DNA of 10,517 bases from DBFJGL01 sp048394785 (GCA_048394785.1 DBFJGL010000085.1:1-10517), one strand, 5' to 3'. Shown: positions 1-6,322, numbered from the stretch's first letter. The notes: a model not told the origin generated them from the sequence alone. Numbers and translations are program-made.

Positions 1-59
1 CACGTACTCTATTGAATTACGGTTTATTAATATTGACAAAACGAAATATTCGGTTTTGC

Positions 60-80
60 TATTATGCATGAAGCATAATA
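60..80. promoter_or_regulatory. Perfect 8-bp dyad upstream of the C69 promoter
   Basis: The arms TATTATGC (60-67) and GCATAATA (73-80) are exact reverse complements around a 5-nt loop. No T-run follows on the plus strand, so this is not a normal intrinsic terminator. It lies 17 bp before the proposed -35 box of the C69 dipeptidase gene, and overlaps the first of two ATATTGCAT direct repeats (78-86 and 94-102). An operator-like site is possible; the regulator is unknown. Confidence 0.4.
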
Positions 81-96
81 TTGCATAGTTGCGATA

Positions 97-125
97 TTGC
101 ATTCCTTATATCGGTGCGGTATAAT
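97..125 (+). promoter_or_regulatory. Probable sigma-A promoter for the C69-glycerate kinase pair
   Basis: TTGCAT (97-102) and a consensus TATAAT (120-125) are separated by 17 bp, the optimal spacing. The -35 box matches TTGACA at only three of six positions, but the -10 is perfect. Transcription would start near 132, leaving a leader of about 13 nt that contains AGGAGG (135-140) just before the ATG at 145. The second copy of the 9-bp repeat ATATTGCAT overlaps the -35 box. Confidence 0.55.
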
Positions 126-144
126 TGATAAGATAGGAGGAGTT

Positions 145-1371
145 ATGTGCGATACCATTTATTTGAAGAGCGAGGGTAGGGCGTTTATCGGCAAAAACAG
201 CGACCGCTCGCCCAACGAAGCCCACATTATGATAAGGGTGCCCGCGAAGGATTACGATAAGGGCGCCGAAGTTAAAACGACGTACATCGCCATACCGCAA
301 GCGCGGCACACATACAGCTGCGTGCTGTTGAAGCCGCATTGGATATGGGGCGCGGAGATGGGGTGGAACGAGCACGGGCTCAACATAGGCAACGAGGCGC
401 TGTTCACAACCGCAAAGCGCGAAAAGACGGAAGGTTTGCTCGGTATGGACATGTTGAGGCTTGCTTTGGAGCGCACTAAAACGGCGGCAGAGGCGGTGAA
501 ATTTATAGCTTCGCTGTTGGAGAAATACGGGCAGGGCGGCAACTGCGCTTTCGACAAAAAGTTTTATTACGACAACGCGTTTCTGATTGCGGACGGCAAA
601 GAATGTTACGTAATGGAGACGGCAGGCAGAGAGTGGGCGGTCAAGAAAACGGGAGATACGGCCGCTATATCCAACTGCATAAGTTTGGGCGACGATTACG
701 ATTTTTGTTCGGGCGGCGTAATCGGCAATTTCAAAAAGAGATACGAAAACAGATTGGTGACGGCGGTTGCGGGCGCGGAGAACAGAAGGCGGTGCACGCT
801 TGATTGTTTACGCAATCAAAAGGACGCGATTTCGGCGATGATGACTGCCCTAAAAGGGCACAGCCGCGACGACGTAACCGTGAATAAAAGTTCCACAAAC
901 AGCCCATGTATGCACGCAGGCAATTTATTCGGCGACCAGACCACGGGCAGTTATTTCGGCGAGATAGGCAAGCTGTATTTTGCGACGGGCTCGTCTTTCC
1001 CGTGCATATCGGTGTTCAAACCGCTGACTCCCGCGGCGGCTGTTTTGCCCGAAGACGAGCAAACCGCGCTTGAATTTTGGGTAAAGAGAGAACTTCTCAA
1101 CCGCCACGTTATGAGCGGAAACATAGATTTCGAGAGTTATAAAAATGAAGCGACGGAATTGCAAAAACGGTTTCTGACGGCGGCGGCGAGCGCGAAAGAC
1201 GAAATAGGAGCGGAAGCAATATCGGCGCGCTGTTTTTACGAGGACGAGCAGTTTGTCGACAAATATCTCGCGCAGGCAAAAGGCAAAAACATAGATATTA
1301 AAGGCGGCGCGTACTTCCGTCGTTATTGGAGAAAGAAGACCAAAACGTTTATGGAAATATATGCGTTATAA
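145..1371 (+). CDS. C69-family (secernin-like) dipeptidase
   Basis: This 408-residue protein resembles secernins and peptidase family C69, N-terminal-nucleophile hydrolases that cleave dipeptides or related amide bonds, probably in the cytoplasm as no signal peptide is seen. The start at 145 is supported by AGGAGG four bases upstream and by the biology: Met removal exposes Cys2, the expected nucleophile (MCDTIYL). An upstream in-frame start at 97 would bury that Cys and lacks a ribosome binding site. Further family hallmarks are GKNSDRSPNE (residues 16-25), a GMDMLRLALER helix followed by GQGGNC, an FLIADGKECYVMETAGREW strand region, and CMHAG near residue 255. Length is close to human secernin-1 (about 414 aa). 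The 3' end overlaps the glycerate kinase start by 11 nt, implying co-translation. The substrate cannot be told from sequence. No truncation is seen. Confidence 0.85.
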   Translation: MCDTIYLKSEGRAFIGKNSDRSPNEAHIMIRVPAKDYDKGAEVKTTYIAIPQARHTYSCVLLKPHWIWGAEMGWNEHGLNIGNEALFTTAKREKTEGLLGMDMLRLALERTKTAAEAVKFIASLLEKYGQGGNCAFDKKFYYDNAFLIADGKECYVMETAGREWAVKKTGDTAAISNCISLGDDYDFCSGGVIGNFKKRYENRLVTAVAGAENRRRCTLDCLRNQKDAISAMMTALKGHSRDDVTVNKSSTNSPCMHAGNLFGDQTTGSYFGEIGKLYFATGSSFPCISVFKPLTPAAAVLPEDEQTALEFWVKRELLNRHVMSGNIDFESYKNEATELQKRFLTAAASAKDEIGAEAISARCFYEDEQFVDKYLAQAKGKNIDIKGGAYFRRYWRKKTKTFMEIYAL

Positions 1372-2443
1372 GAACATACTGATTGCCCCCGACAAATTCA
1401 AAGGAAGTCTCGGAGCGTCTGACGTGTGCAGGATAATCTCCGATGAAATATCGCGCGTATATCCCGACGTAAATGCAGTGAGCTGTCCGCTTGCAGACGG
1501 CGGAGAGGGCAGCCTTGAATGTTTTTGCAGGAGTACGGGAGCGACCTTAATCGAGGGAGAGTATACCAATTCGGACTTTGACAAAATCCGAGCCGCGTAT
1601 GCCGTATTCGAGGGCACGGCTTTCATTGAAACCGCGCAGACGGCAGGTCTTGTCAACTGTTCTGAAAAGAACCCGTTATTCACCACTACTTACGGCGTCG
1701 GAGAGCAGATTGCAAACGCGTTATCGAGGGGCGTAAAGAGGATATATCTTGCAATGGGAGGCAGTTCTACCAACGACGCAGGGTGCGGAATGGCGGCGGC
1801 ATTGGGCTGGACTTTTCTTGACGGCAACGGCAAATCCTTTGTGCCGACGGGCGGAACTCTCTGTAAAATCGCAAGCATAACCGCTCCCGAAAAACCGCTT
1901 GACGCGGACTTTGTTGCGCTTTGCGACGTCAACAACGTGCTGTACGGGCATAACGGCGCGGCTTATGTTTACGCCGCTCAAAAAGGAGCGAATAATGACG
2001 GAATCAAGCTTTTAGACAATGGTTTAAGACATATAAACGGCTTATTTATGCAAAACGGAAAGGATTATTCCGACTCGCGCGGCGCAGGTGCGGCAGGCGG
2101 TCTTGGAGCGGGTGTGCAGTATTTTATCGGCGCAGAGTTGCAAAGCGGCATACGGGCGTTTTTCGAGCTTTGCGATATTCGTTCCAAAATATCCGCCGCG
2201 GATTTAATCATATCGGGCGAGGGCAAGATAGACGCGCAGTCCGATTGCGGCAAGGCGGTTATGGAGCTTGCTAAAATATGTGCAGGAAAAAGGTTTGTCG
2301 CTTTTTGCGGTGTTAACGAGAATGAGGCGGCTGATTTTGAAATATACGCGATAAACCGCGACGGCGAAACTCTGCCGCAGTCAATAGCCAACACCGAGGT
2401 CAATCTCCGCCGCGCCGCGTCCGAGTTTTTCTCCGCGCTTTAA
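1361..2443 (+). CDS. Glycerate 2-kinase (GlxK/GarK family)
   Basis: This cytoplasmic enzyme of 360 residues should phosphorylate D-glycerate with ATP to 2-phosphoglycerate, feeding lower glycolysis. Family signatures run the whole length: the N-terminal APDKFKGSL (residues 9-17), PLADGGEGS (43-51), GGSSTNDAGCG (133-143), a glycine-rich SRGAGAAGGLGAG stretch, and ISGEGKID (284-291). Members are usually about 375-380 aa, so this one is slightly short but not visibly damaged. The ATG lies inside the end of the dipeptidase gene (11-nt overlap) with only a weak GGAA upstream, so translation probably depends on coupling. No hairpin terminator follows the stop. Which 2-kinase paralogue (glxK, garK) it corresponds to is not resolvable. 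Confidence 0.92.
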   Translation: MRYKNILIAPDKFKGSLGASDVCRIISDEISRVYPDVNAVSCPLADGGEGSLECFCRSTGATLIEGEYTNSDFDKIRAAYAVFEGTAFIETAQTAGLVNCSEKNPLFTTTYGVGEQIANALSRGVKRIYLAMGGSSTNDAGCGMAAALGWTFLDGNGKSFVPTGGTLCKIASITAPEKPLDADFVALCDVNNVLYGHNGAAYVYAAQKGANNDGIKLLDNGLRHINGLFMQNGKDYSDSRGAGAAGGLGAGVQYFIGAELQSGIRAFFELCDIRSKISAADLIISGEGKIDAQSDCGKAVMELAKICAGKRFVAFCGVNENEAADFEIYAINRDGETLPQSIANTEVNLRRAASEFFSAL

Positions 2444-2713
2444 TTCCGCTCATTCTCGGTAAAACAGATATACATTTCTTCGTTATTGCAATCGGCTTTT
2501 AATGTTTTATTTCCGCGGGGTTTGCTCGTCGGATTGCTATTGTCTGTTTACGGCGCACGACGCGGTATTCATAGACGGCAAACTCATATGCAAGAGCGAA
2601 TATTATAAACGCTTTGAAGATTTACGTCGGGCGCGGCGGAGTCCGAGCGCAGGAAGATAGGGAATTTATTTATAAAAAGTAAAATTTATGTCGGCAAATA
2701 TTTTGCCGCCGAG
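2444..2713. other. Non-coding stretch with a possible small ORF remnant
   Basis: About 270 bp between the glycerate kinase stop and the MATE promoter. No terminator with a T-tract is visible. A 52-codon plus-strand frame (2502-2660) contains a protein-like stretch (DAVFIDGKLICKSEYYKRFE) but has no ribosome binding site and ends in low-complexity Arg/Ser codons. It may be a decayed gene fragment or chance. A perfect dyad sits at 2692-2708. Nothing else is recognisable. Confidence 0.4.
2692..2708. promoter_or_regulatory. 7-bp dyad immediately upstream of the MATE promoter
   Basis: CGGCAAA (2692-2698) and TTTGCCG (2702-2708) are exact inverted repeats around TAT. The dyad ends five bases before the -35 box at 2714 and has no T-run in the plus direction, so a regulator binding site fits better than a terminator. 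No regulator gene is next to it. Confidence 0.4.
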
Positions 2714-2742
2714 TTGACACAATCCTTTTACTTTGCTAGAAT
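2714..2742 (+). promoter_or_regulatory. Near-consensus sigma-A promoter of the MATE gene
   Basis: A perfect TTGACA (2714-2719), a 17-bp spacer and TAGAAT (2737-2742, five of six consensus) form the strongest promoter in the window. Transcription should begin near 2749, giving a leader of about 85 nt before the MATE start. Confidence 0.8.
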
Positions 2743-2760
2743 TGGCAGACTGAATGACGA

Positions 2761-2777
2761 AGCGGCGCGACGCCGCT
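2761..2777 (+). promoter_or_regulatory. 5'-leader hairpin of the MATE transcript
   Basis: AGCGGCG (2761-2767) pairs perfectly with CGCCGCT (2771-2777) across a CGA loop, about 12 nt after the predicted transcription start. No T-tract follows, so it is not an attenuator terminator by itself. It could stabilise the mRNA 5' end or be a DNA operator downstream of the promoter. Confidence 0.4.
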
Positions 2778-2832
2778 CTGACGTCTGAACCGCGGGGATA
2801 TGAAGATATGCGCGAGGGGAGGGCGTTTTTTG

Positions 2833-4227
2833 GTGCATATGACAAACGCGATAAAAAACAACACGACACTCAAAGACTTCACAAAATACGTATCGCTGAA
2901 CGTACTCGGAATGATTGCGTTCAACTGCTACATTTTGGCGGACACGTTTTTCATAGCCAACGGGGTGGGACTCAACGGACTGACCGCGCTTAACCTCGCT
3001 CTGCCCGTATTCGGCATACTGTCGAGTTTCGGACTGATGTACGGATTGGGCGGCGCAACGCAGTACGCGATACTGACTGCGGAGGGCAAAGACGGCAACC
3101 GAGCGTTTTCAATGAGTATGCTGCTCGCATTGTGCACCGCGGTCGTATTCGAGTTTTTTGCGTTTTTTTTATCGGAGGAAATAGCAATCGTGTTCGGAGC
3201 CAACGGCGACAACCTCGCGCTCACCACCGAGTACGTTCAAATGCTGCTGTACTTTTCTCCCGCGTTTTTAATCAATCAGGTTTTGGTATGCTTCGTCCGC
3301 AACGACAACTCGCCCGCACTCGCGATGGCGGCGGTGGCGACGGGCAGTATAATGAACGTAATTCTCGACTACGTTTTCGTGTTCCCCCTCGATATGGGAA
3401 TGTTCGGCGCGGTGCTCGCCACGGGACTTGCTCCCGTAATCGGCATCGTAATTTTGTCCACGCATTGGCTTTTCAAGCGCAATAAGGTAAAGATAGTTTT
3501 TTGCAAGCCCGACTTGCGCATAATCGTCAACATTTTCCGCCTCGGCATATTCACGTTCATTGCGGAACTTGCCAACGCGGTAGTGATTTTACTCTACAAC
3601 TCCATATTATTGAAGTCTGTGGGAAATCTCGGCGTTGCGGCATACGGAATAGTCGTCAACCTTTACTATGTGGCGATAGCGTTTTTCAACGGAGTATCGC
3701 AGGGTATGCAGCCGCTCATCAGCCGCCGCTACGGCGAGGGAAAACTGAAAGAGATAAAAAGCATTTACGTCTACGGCATAATAACGGCGATAGTGATAGC
3801 GGTAGGCATTTACGTCGTCATAGTGTCCGCGCCCTATCAGATTGTGGATTTGTTCAACAGCGAAAAAAATCCCGACATTCCCGATATGGCTGCGCTCGGA
3901 CTGCTTTTATATTTTACCGCACTGTTTTTCTCGGGTACAAACGTCGTCACTACGGGACTGTTCAGCGCGGCGGACAGGGGCGGAAAAGCGTTTGTCATAT
4001 CGCTGCTGCGCGGCATAGTAATCATAATACCTATGGCTTTCATAATGTCCGAGCTGTTCGGCTTGACGGGCACCTGGCTTGCTCTGCCTGCAACGGAGCT
4101 CATAGTTCTTGTCGCGGCTGTGATTGCGGCAACGTCATTTATAAGGAAGCTCAAACTCCTTGACGACAGTTCTTTCGGCGCGTTTTCAAAGCGTGCGAAA
4201 GAAAGCGCGCAAATTTCGGATAAATAA
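2833..4227 (+). CDS. MATE-family efflux transporter
   Basis: An inner-membrane antiporter of about 464 residues and roughly 12 hydrophobic helices, the usual size for MATE proteins, which export drugs or other organic cations using a Na+ or H+ gradient. The N lobe carries LADTFFIANGVG and the GLGGATQYAI segment. The inter-helix FVRNDNSPALAM followed by NVILDYVFVFPLDMGMFGA matches the conserved loop of MepA-type members. The C lobe carries NGVSQGMQPLISRRYGEGK. The start is uncertain. AGGGGAGGG at 2815-2823 lies ten bases (from the GGAGG core) before GTG 2833 and seven before TTG 2830, but sixteen before ATG 2839. An ATG at 2800 has no good binding site. It is transcribed alone from its own promoter and ends at a shared terminator with the convergent acetyltransferase gene. 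The substrate is unknown. Confidence 0.9.
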   Translation: MHMTNAIKNNTTLKDFTKYVSLNVLGMIAFNCYILADTFFIANGVGLNGLTALNLALPVFGILSSFGLMYGLGGATQYAILTAEGKDGNRAFSMSMLLALCTAVVFEFFAFFLSEEIAIVFGANGDNLALTTEYVQMLLYFSPAFLINQVLVCFVRNDNSPALAMAAVATGSIMNVILDYVFVFPLDMGMFGAVLATGLAPVIGIVILSTHWLFKRNKVKIVFCKPDLRIIVNIFRLGIFTFIAELANAVVILLYNSILLKSVGNLGVAAYGIVVNLYYVAIAFFNGVSQGMQPLISRRYGEGKLKEIKSIYVYGIITAIVIAVGIYVVIVSAPYQIVDLFNSEKNPDIPDMAALGLLLYFTALFFSGTNVVTTGLFSAADRGGKAFVISLLRGIVIIIPMAFIMSELFGLTGTWLALPATELIVLVAAVIAATSFIRKLKLLDDSSFGAFSKRAKESAQISDK

Positions 4228-4262
4228 ACATATCCGCACTTTATCTATTCAAAACGAATTGT

Positions 4263-4290
4263 AAAAGCCGCATTTTGCGGCTATATTTTT
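4263..4290. terminator. Bidirectional intrinsic terminator between convergent genes
   Basis: AGCCGCA (4266-4272) and TGCGGCT (4276-4282) form a perfect 7-bp stem with a 3-nt loop. In the plus direction it is followed by ATATTTTT (4283-4290), and in the minus direction by TTTT from the A-run at 4263-4266. It can therefore end both the MATE transcript and the minus-strand acetyltransferase transcript, whose stop codon begins right at the T-tract. Confidence 0.8.
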
Positions 4291-4748
4291 CAATAGAACG
4301 ATTTTTTCATAACGCAGTTTTCAAGCGTTACGCCCTTTCTCTCCACCTGCTGTCGGGTTATTATCCTATAACCTCTTTCCTCGAAAAACGGCAGAGCGGT
4401 GACGGACGCGTGCACGGTAATTTCGGTTACGGGAAACGCATTTTCCAGTGCGTCGCATAAAGCCGAGCCCACGCCTTGCCGTTGAAAATCTTTGCCGACG
4501 TACAGTCTGTCGAGGTATCCGGCTTCGGTTATGTCGCCGAACCCCGCAAGCACGCCGTCAACCCAAGCCGTAACCGCGTACGACAAGGCAAAAGACCGCG
4601 TCCACTTTTCGGCGTCGGCGTTGACGGGTGCCCAGACGTCGAGCTGTTCTTTCGTGTAGTCGGCGGCGTTTACGCTATGCACCGTGTCGTAAAACAGGTT
4701 TAACACGCTTTGTAAATCTTTTTGCGAATATCTTATTATTTCAATCAT
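4290..4748 (-). CDS. GNAT-family N-acetyltransferase, YafP-like
   Basis: A 152-residue cytoplasmic acetyltransferase that should transfer an acetyl group from acetyl-CoA to an amine. The acetyl-CoA-binding motif A is clear: LDRLYVGKDFQRQGVGSAL, with the Q/R-x-x-G-x-G loop as QRQGVG. The order of elements (YTKEQLDVWAP early, HASVTALPFFEERGYR after motif A, a C-terminal MKKSFY) resembles E. coli YafP from memory. The start at 4748 is chosen because GGAG lies six bases upstream on the minus strand; an in-frame ATG at 4769 has no binding site. It converges on the MATE gene and shares its terminator. No convincing promoter was found upstream, where the repeat patch begins. The substrate is unknown. 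Confidence 0.85.
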   Translation of the reverse strand: MIEIIRYSQKDLQSVLNLFYDTVHSVNAADYTKEQLDVWAPVNADAEKWTRSFALSYAVTAWVDGVLAGFGDITEAGYLDRLYVGKDFQRQGVGSALCDALENAFPVTEITVHASVTALPFFEERGYRIITRQQVERKGVTLENCVMKKSFY

Positions 4749-4851
4749 AGCTATCTCCGATAACCTCATTGCTTATTATGTATTTTACATCTCTACATAG
4801 GGGGACCGCCTTTATTCATTGCACCCCGTGTCATTGCGAGGAGCGTAGCGA

Positions 4852-4906
4852 CGCGGCAATCCCCTATTAGAGGTCGACAAACTAATACACGGCTAACGTA
4901 AACTCC
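4852..4906 (+). repeat. 55-bp direct repeat, copy 1
   Basis: It begins CGCGGCAATCCCC and ends AACGTAAACTCC, and matches copy 2 at 54 of 55 positions (C versus T at 4893/5222). It is preceded by the TCATTGCGAGGAGCG module, which copy 2 lacks, and followed by GAGCGGGGGCAAAAG, also absent after copy 2. The identity therefore stops sharply at both ends. Confidence 0.9.
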
Positions 4907-5031
4907 GAGCGGGGGCAAAAGACGACGTCAGCGAGTGTTGAGCAGTAACGCTCAAACGAAGATCGTTGGTGTGCTGGAGGGGCGACGCCCCGACGAATAG
5001 GACTTGCGCGGAAGCCGTGAAGTACAAGGGA

Positions 5032-5060
5032 GGGCAAAATTTTGTTCGTACCTTTTGCCC
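5032..5060. repeat. 8-bp inverted repeat inside the repeat patch
   Basis: GGGCAAAA (5032-5039) and TTTTGCCC (5053-5060) are exact reverse complements around 13 nt. GGGCAAAA also occurs at 4913-4920, so the right arm has two possible partners. Confidence 0.6.
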
Positions 5061-5109
5061 GACCGAGTGATATAACAAGACACGTCGCTCCGCCGCGCAA
5101 TCCGCGAAG

Positions 5110-5124
5110 CCCCCTATGAGGGGG
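5110..5124. repeat. GC-rich hairpin, CCCCCT/AGGGGG
   Basis: A perfect 6-bp stem with an ATG loop, no T-tract after it. It carries a third instance of the CCCCTAT motif of the 55-bp repeats and is preceded by CGCAATCC, a diverged version of their CGGCAATCC. Confidence 0.6.
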
Positions 5125-5156
5125 TTGGGGGTGGACTCTGTATCAAGGGTTATTAT

Positions 5157-5173
5157 ACAAGCACTCTGCTTGT
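5157..5173. repeat. 7-bp hairpin next to repeat copy 2
   Basis: ACAAGCA (5157-5163) and TGCTTGT (5167-5173) flank a CTC loop. It ends seven bases before the second 55-bp copy and has no T-run in either direction, so it looks like part of the repeat patch rather than a terminator. Confidence 0.5.
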
Positions 5174-5180
5174 TAAATAT

Positions 5181-5235
5181 CGCGGCAATCCCCTATTAGA
5201 GGTCGACAAACTAATACACGGTTAACGTAAACTCC
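5181..5235 (+). repeat. 55-bp direct repeat, copy 2
   Basis: Same orientation as copy 1, 329 bp downstream, one mismatch. It ends 62 bp before the -35 box of the rplU promoter, so the repeat patch directly borders an essential ribosomal operon. Confidence 0.9.
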
Positions 5236-5297
5236 TTCGCGTATATATAATAATAACTGAAATATCGGTATAATCAACAAATATCGCTTAATTTCGG

Positions 5298-5326
5298 TTG
5301 ACAGCCCCTGCAAATTTTGTTAAATT
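5298..5326 (+). promoter_or_regulatory. Sigma-A promoter of the rplU-prp-rpmA operon
   Basis: A perfect TTGACA (5298-5303), 17-bp spacer, and TAAATT (5321-5326) as the -10 box. The region upstream is AT-rich (5242-5297) and could act as an UP element. Transcription would start near 5333, giving a leader of about 72 nt. Confidence 0.7.
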
Positions 5327-5332
5327 AGATGT

Positions 5333-5404
5333 CGAGCCGCTCGGAAGTGGTAAAAGCGCGGAGTACCGCCACCATTACGGCGAGACTGGTGAGAGGAGGT
5401 ATAT
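5333..5404 (+). ncRNA. Probable ribosomal protein L21 leader
   Basis: The segment between the predicted transcription start and rplU can fold. GCCGCT (5336-5341) pairs with AGTGGT (5346-5351, two G-U pairs) over a CGGA loop; GCGG (5358-5361) pairs with CCGC (5366-5369) over AGTA; and CGCC at 5367-5370 has an alternative partner, GGCG, at 5379-5382. AGGAGG (5394-5399) follows. Structured L21 leaders in this position are known in Firmicutes and mediate autogenous control. Assignment rests on position and foldability; a covariance-model match was not possible. Confidence 0.55.
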
Positions 5405-5713
5405 ATGTACGCAATAGTCAAATGCGGAGGCAAGCAGTACAAGGTCGAGCAGGATATGCTGGTAAAGGTCGAGAAAATCGACGCTGAAATCGGCGCGAAA
5501 GTCGAACTTGAAGTAATTATGGTTGCCGACGACAAGGGCAATGTGAAAGCAGGCGAAGCCGCAAGCGGCGCGAAGGTGGAAGCAGTCGTCAACAGACAGG
5601 ACAAGTTCCCCAAAGTGTTTGTGTTCCATTACAAGCCCAAGAAGCAGATAAGAAAGCGTCAAGGTCATCGTCAACCGTACACCGAGTTGAAGATAACCGC
5701 AATCAAAGGCTGA
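5405..5713 (+). CDS. rplU: 50S ribosomal protein L21
   Basis: A 102-residue protein of the large ribosomal subunit that binds 23S rRNA. The N-terminal MYAIVKCGGKQYKVE and the C-terminal signature region FHYKPKKQIRKRQGHRQPYT are diagnostic, and the length is typical. AGGAGG five bases before the ATG fixes the start. It is first in the operon. Its TGA overlaps the ATG of prp in the arrangement TGATG, which indicates translational coupling. Expression is probably controlled by the structured leader just upstream. Confidence 0.98.
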   Translation: MYAIVKCGGKQYKVEQDMLVKVEKIDAEIGAKVELEVIMVADDKGNVKAGEAASGAKVEAVVNRQDKFPKVFVFHYKPKKQIRKRQGHRQPYTELKITAIKG

Positions 5714-6042
5714 TGACAAAAGTCAGGTTTTCAAAGAAGGGCGAAAAGCTCTGTGCGGTGGAGTGCGAAGGACACACCGGATACGCCGAGGAGGGCAGCG
5801 ACATCGTATGCGCGGCAGTAAGCTCGGTGGTGCAGACGGCGGTGCTCGGACTTATGAGAGTGGCGGCGGTCAACGTGGAATACACCGTTGACGAAGCGCG
5901 CGGGTATCTCAAAGCGGTTGTGCCCGACAACGTGTCCGAAAAGCAAGCGCACGACAGCGACGTAATTTTGAAAACAGCCTGTTTAGGGGTGTCCGACCTC
6001 TACGAAACTTTTTCGGACTTCATATCATTGGAGGTAGAATAA
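5713..6042 (+). CDS. prp: Ribosomal-processing cysteine protease Prp
   Basis: A 109-residue cytoplasmic cysteine protease (YsxB/DUF464 family) that removes the N-terminal extension of ribosomal protein L27. The catalytic pair is visible as His21 in EGHTGYAEEG and Cys33 in SDIVCAAVSS, the family's conserved block, and the length is normal. The start overlaps the rplU stop by one base, and the gene lies between rplU and rpmA, the standard Firmicutes order. The rpmA ribosome binding site (GGAGG, 6030-6034) lies within the last codons of this gene. Its substrate motif is present in the neighbouring L27. Confidence 0.96.
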   Translation: MTKVRFSKKGEKLCAVECEGHTGYAEEGSDIVCAAVSSVVQTAVLGLMRVAAVNVEYTVDEARGYLKAVVPDNVSEKQAHDSDVILKTACLGVSDLYETFSDFISLEVE

Positions 6043-6043
6043 T

Positions 6044-6319
6044 ATGTTTATTAAAATACAGTTGTTCGCTCATAAAAAAGGAACGGGTTCCTCTCACAAC
6101 GGACGTGAATCCGCGGCGCAAAGGTTAGGTCCCAAGCGTGCGGACGGACAATTCGTACTCGCAGGCAACATCTTGGTTCGCCAAAGAGGCACGAAATTCC
6201 ACCCCGGCAAAAACGTCGGCATCGGCAAGGACGACACTCTGTTCGCGCTGGTAGACGGTGTGGTGAGATTTGAGCGTAAAGGCAAAGACTTAAAGCAAGT
6301 ATCCGTTTACGCGGAGTAA
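6044..6319 (+). CDS. rpmA: 50S ribosomal protein L27 with Prp-cleaved extension
   Basis: A 91-residue large-subunit protein whose mature N terminus reaches the peptidyl transferase centre. Core signatures are KKGTGSSHNGRES (residues 11-23), the RADGQFVLAGNILVRQRGTK block, and FERKGKDLKQVSVY at the C terminus. The first residues, MFIKIQLFA, form the extension removed by Prp. By analogy with S. aureus, where cleavage is after LQFF, cutting should occur after Phe8, leaving AHKKG. Here there is a single Phe (QLF) where LQFF is common. GGAGG at 6030-6034 supports the start, one base after the prp stop. A strong terminator follows. Neither obg nor spo0B, often next in Bacilli, is present. Confidence 0.98.
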   Translation: MFIKIQLFAHKKGTGSSHNGRESAAQRLGPKRADGQFVLAGNILVRQRGTKFHPGKNVGIGKDDTLFALVDGVVRFERKGKDLKQVSVYAE

Positions 6320-6322
6320 TTG

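Larger units (their letters stand above)
4791..5235. repeat. Patch of dispersed repeat modules, possibly MITE- or REP-like
   Basis: This roughly 445-bp stretch has no credible gene but dense repeat structure. The motif CCCCTAT(T/G)AG(A/G)GG occurs at 4861-4873, 5111-5123 and 5190-5202, and an inverted relative, CTCTACATAGGGG, at 4791-4803. A 55-bp unit is repeated directly (4852-4906, 5181-5235). Hairpins occur at 4938-4955 (TTGAGC arms), 4979-4991 (GGGGC arms), 5032-5060, 5110-5124 and 5157-5173. The left part (4831-4860) reads TCATTGCGAGGAGCG onward to CGGCAAT, a style of short dispersed repeat that I recall from many bacterial genomes. No transposase and no target-site duplication is evident. 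Whether this is one composite element or several nested ones cannot be decided here. Confidence 0.65.

Noticed and set aside
33..65. TTGACA (33-38) with TATTAT (60-65) as a promoter
   Set aside because: The 21-bp spacer is too long; the pair at 97-125 has 17 bp and a consensus -10 box.
3501..4163. A 220-codon plus-strand frame
   Set aside because: It lies inside the MATE gene in another frame; its His/Arg/Gln/Cys-rich product has no domain, while the MATE frame is clearly a membrane protein.
4882..5100. A 72-codon minus-strand frame, and an overlapping 61-codon frame, in the repeat patch
   Set aside because: They lie across repeat modules and hairpins, and their composition is what GC-rich repeats give when translated. 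I see no ribosome binding site or protein family.
4791..5235. CRISPR array
   Set aside because: The repeat has only two copies, 55 bp long and separated by 274 bp containing hairpins, and no cas genes are present.
5269..5274. TATAAT as a second rplU promoter
   Set aside because: No acceptable -35 box lies 16-18 bp upstream in this AT-rich stretch; the TTGACA promoter at 5298 explains the operon better.
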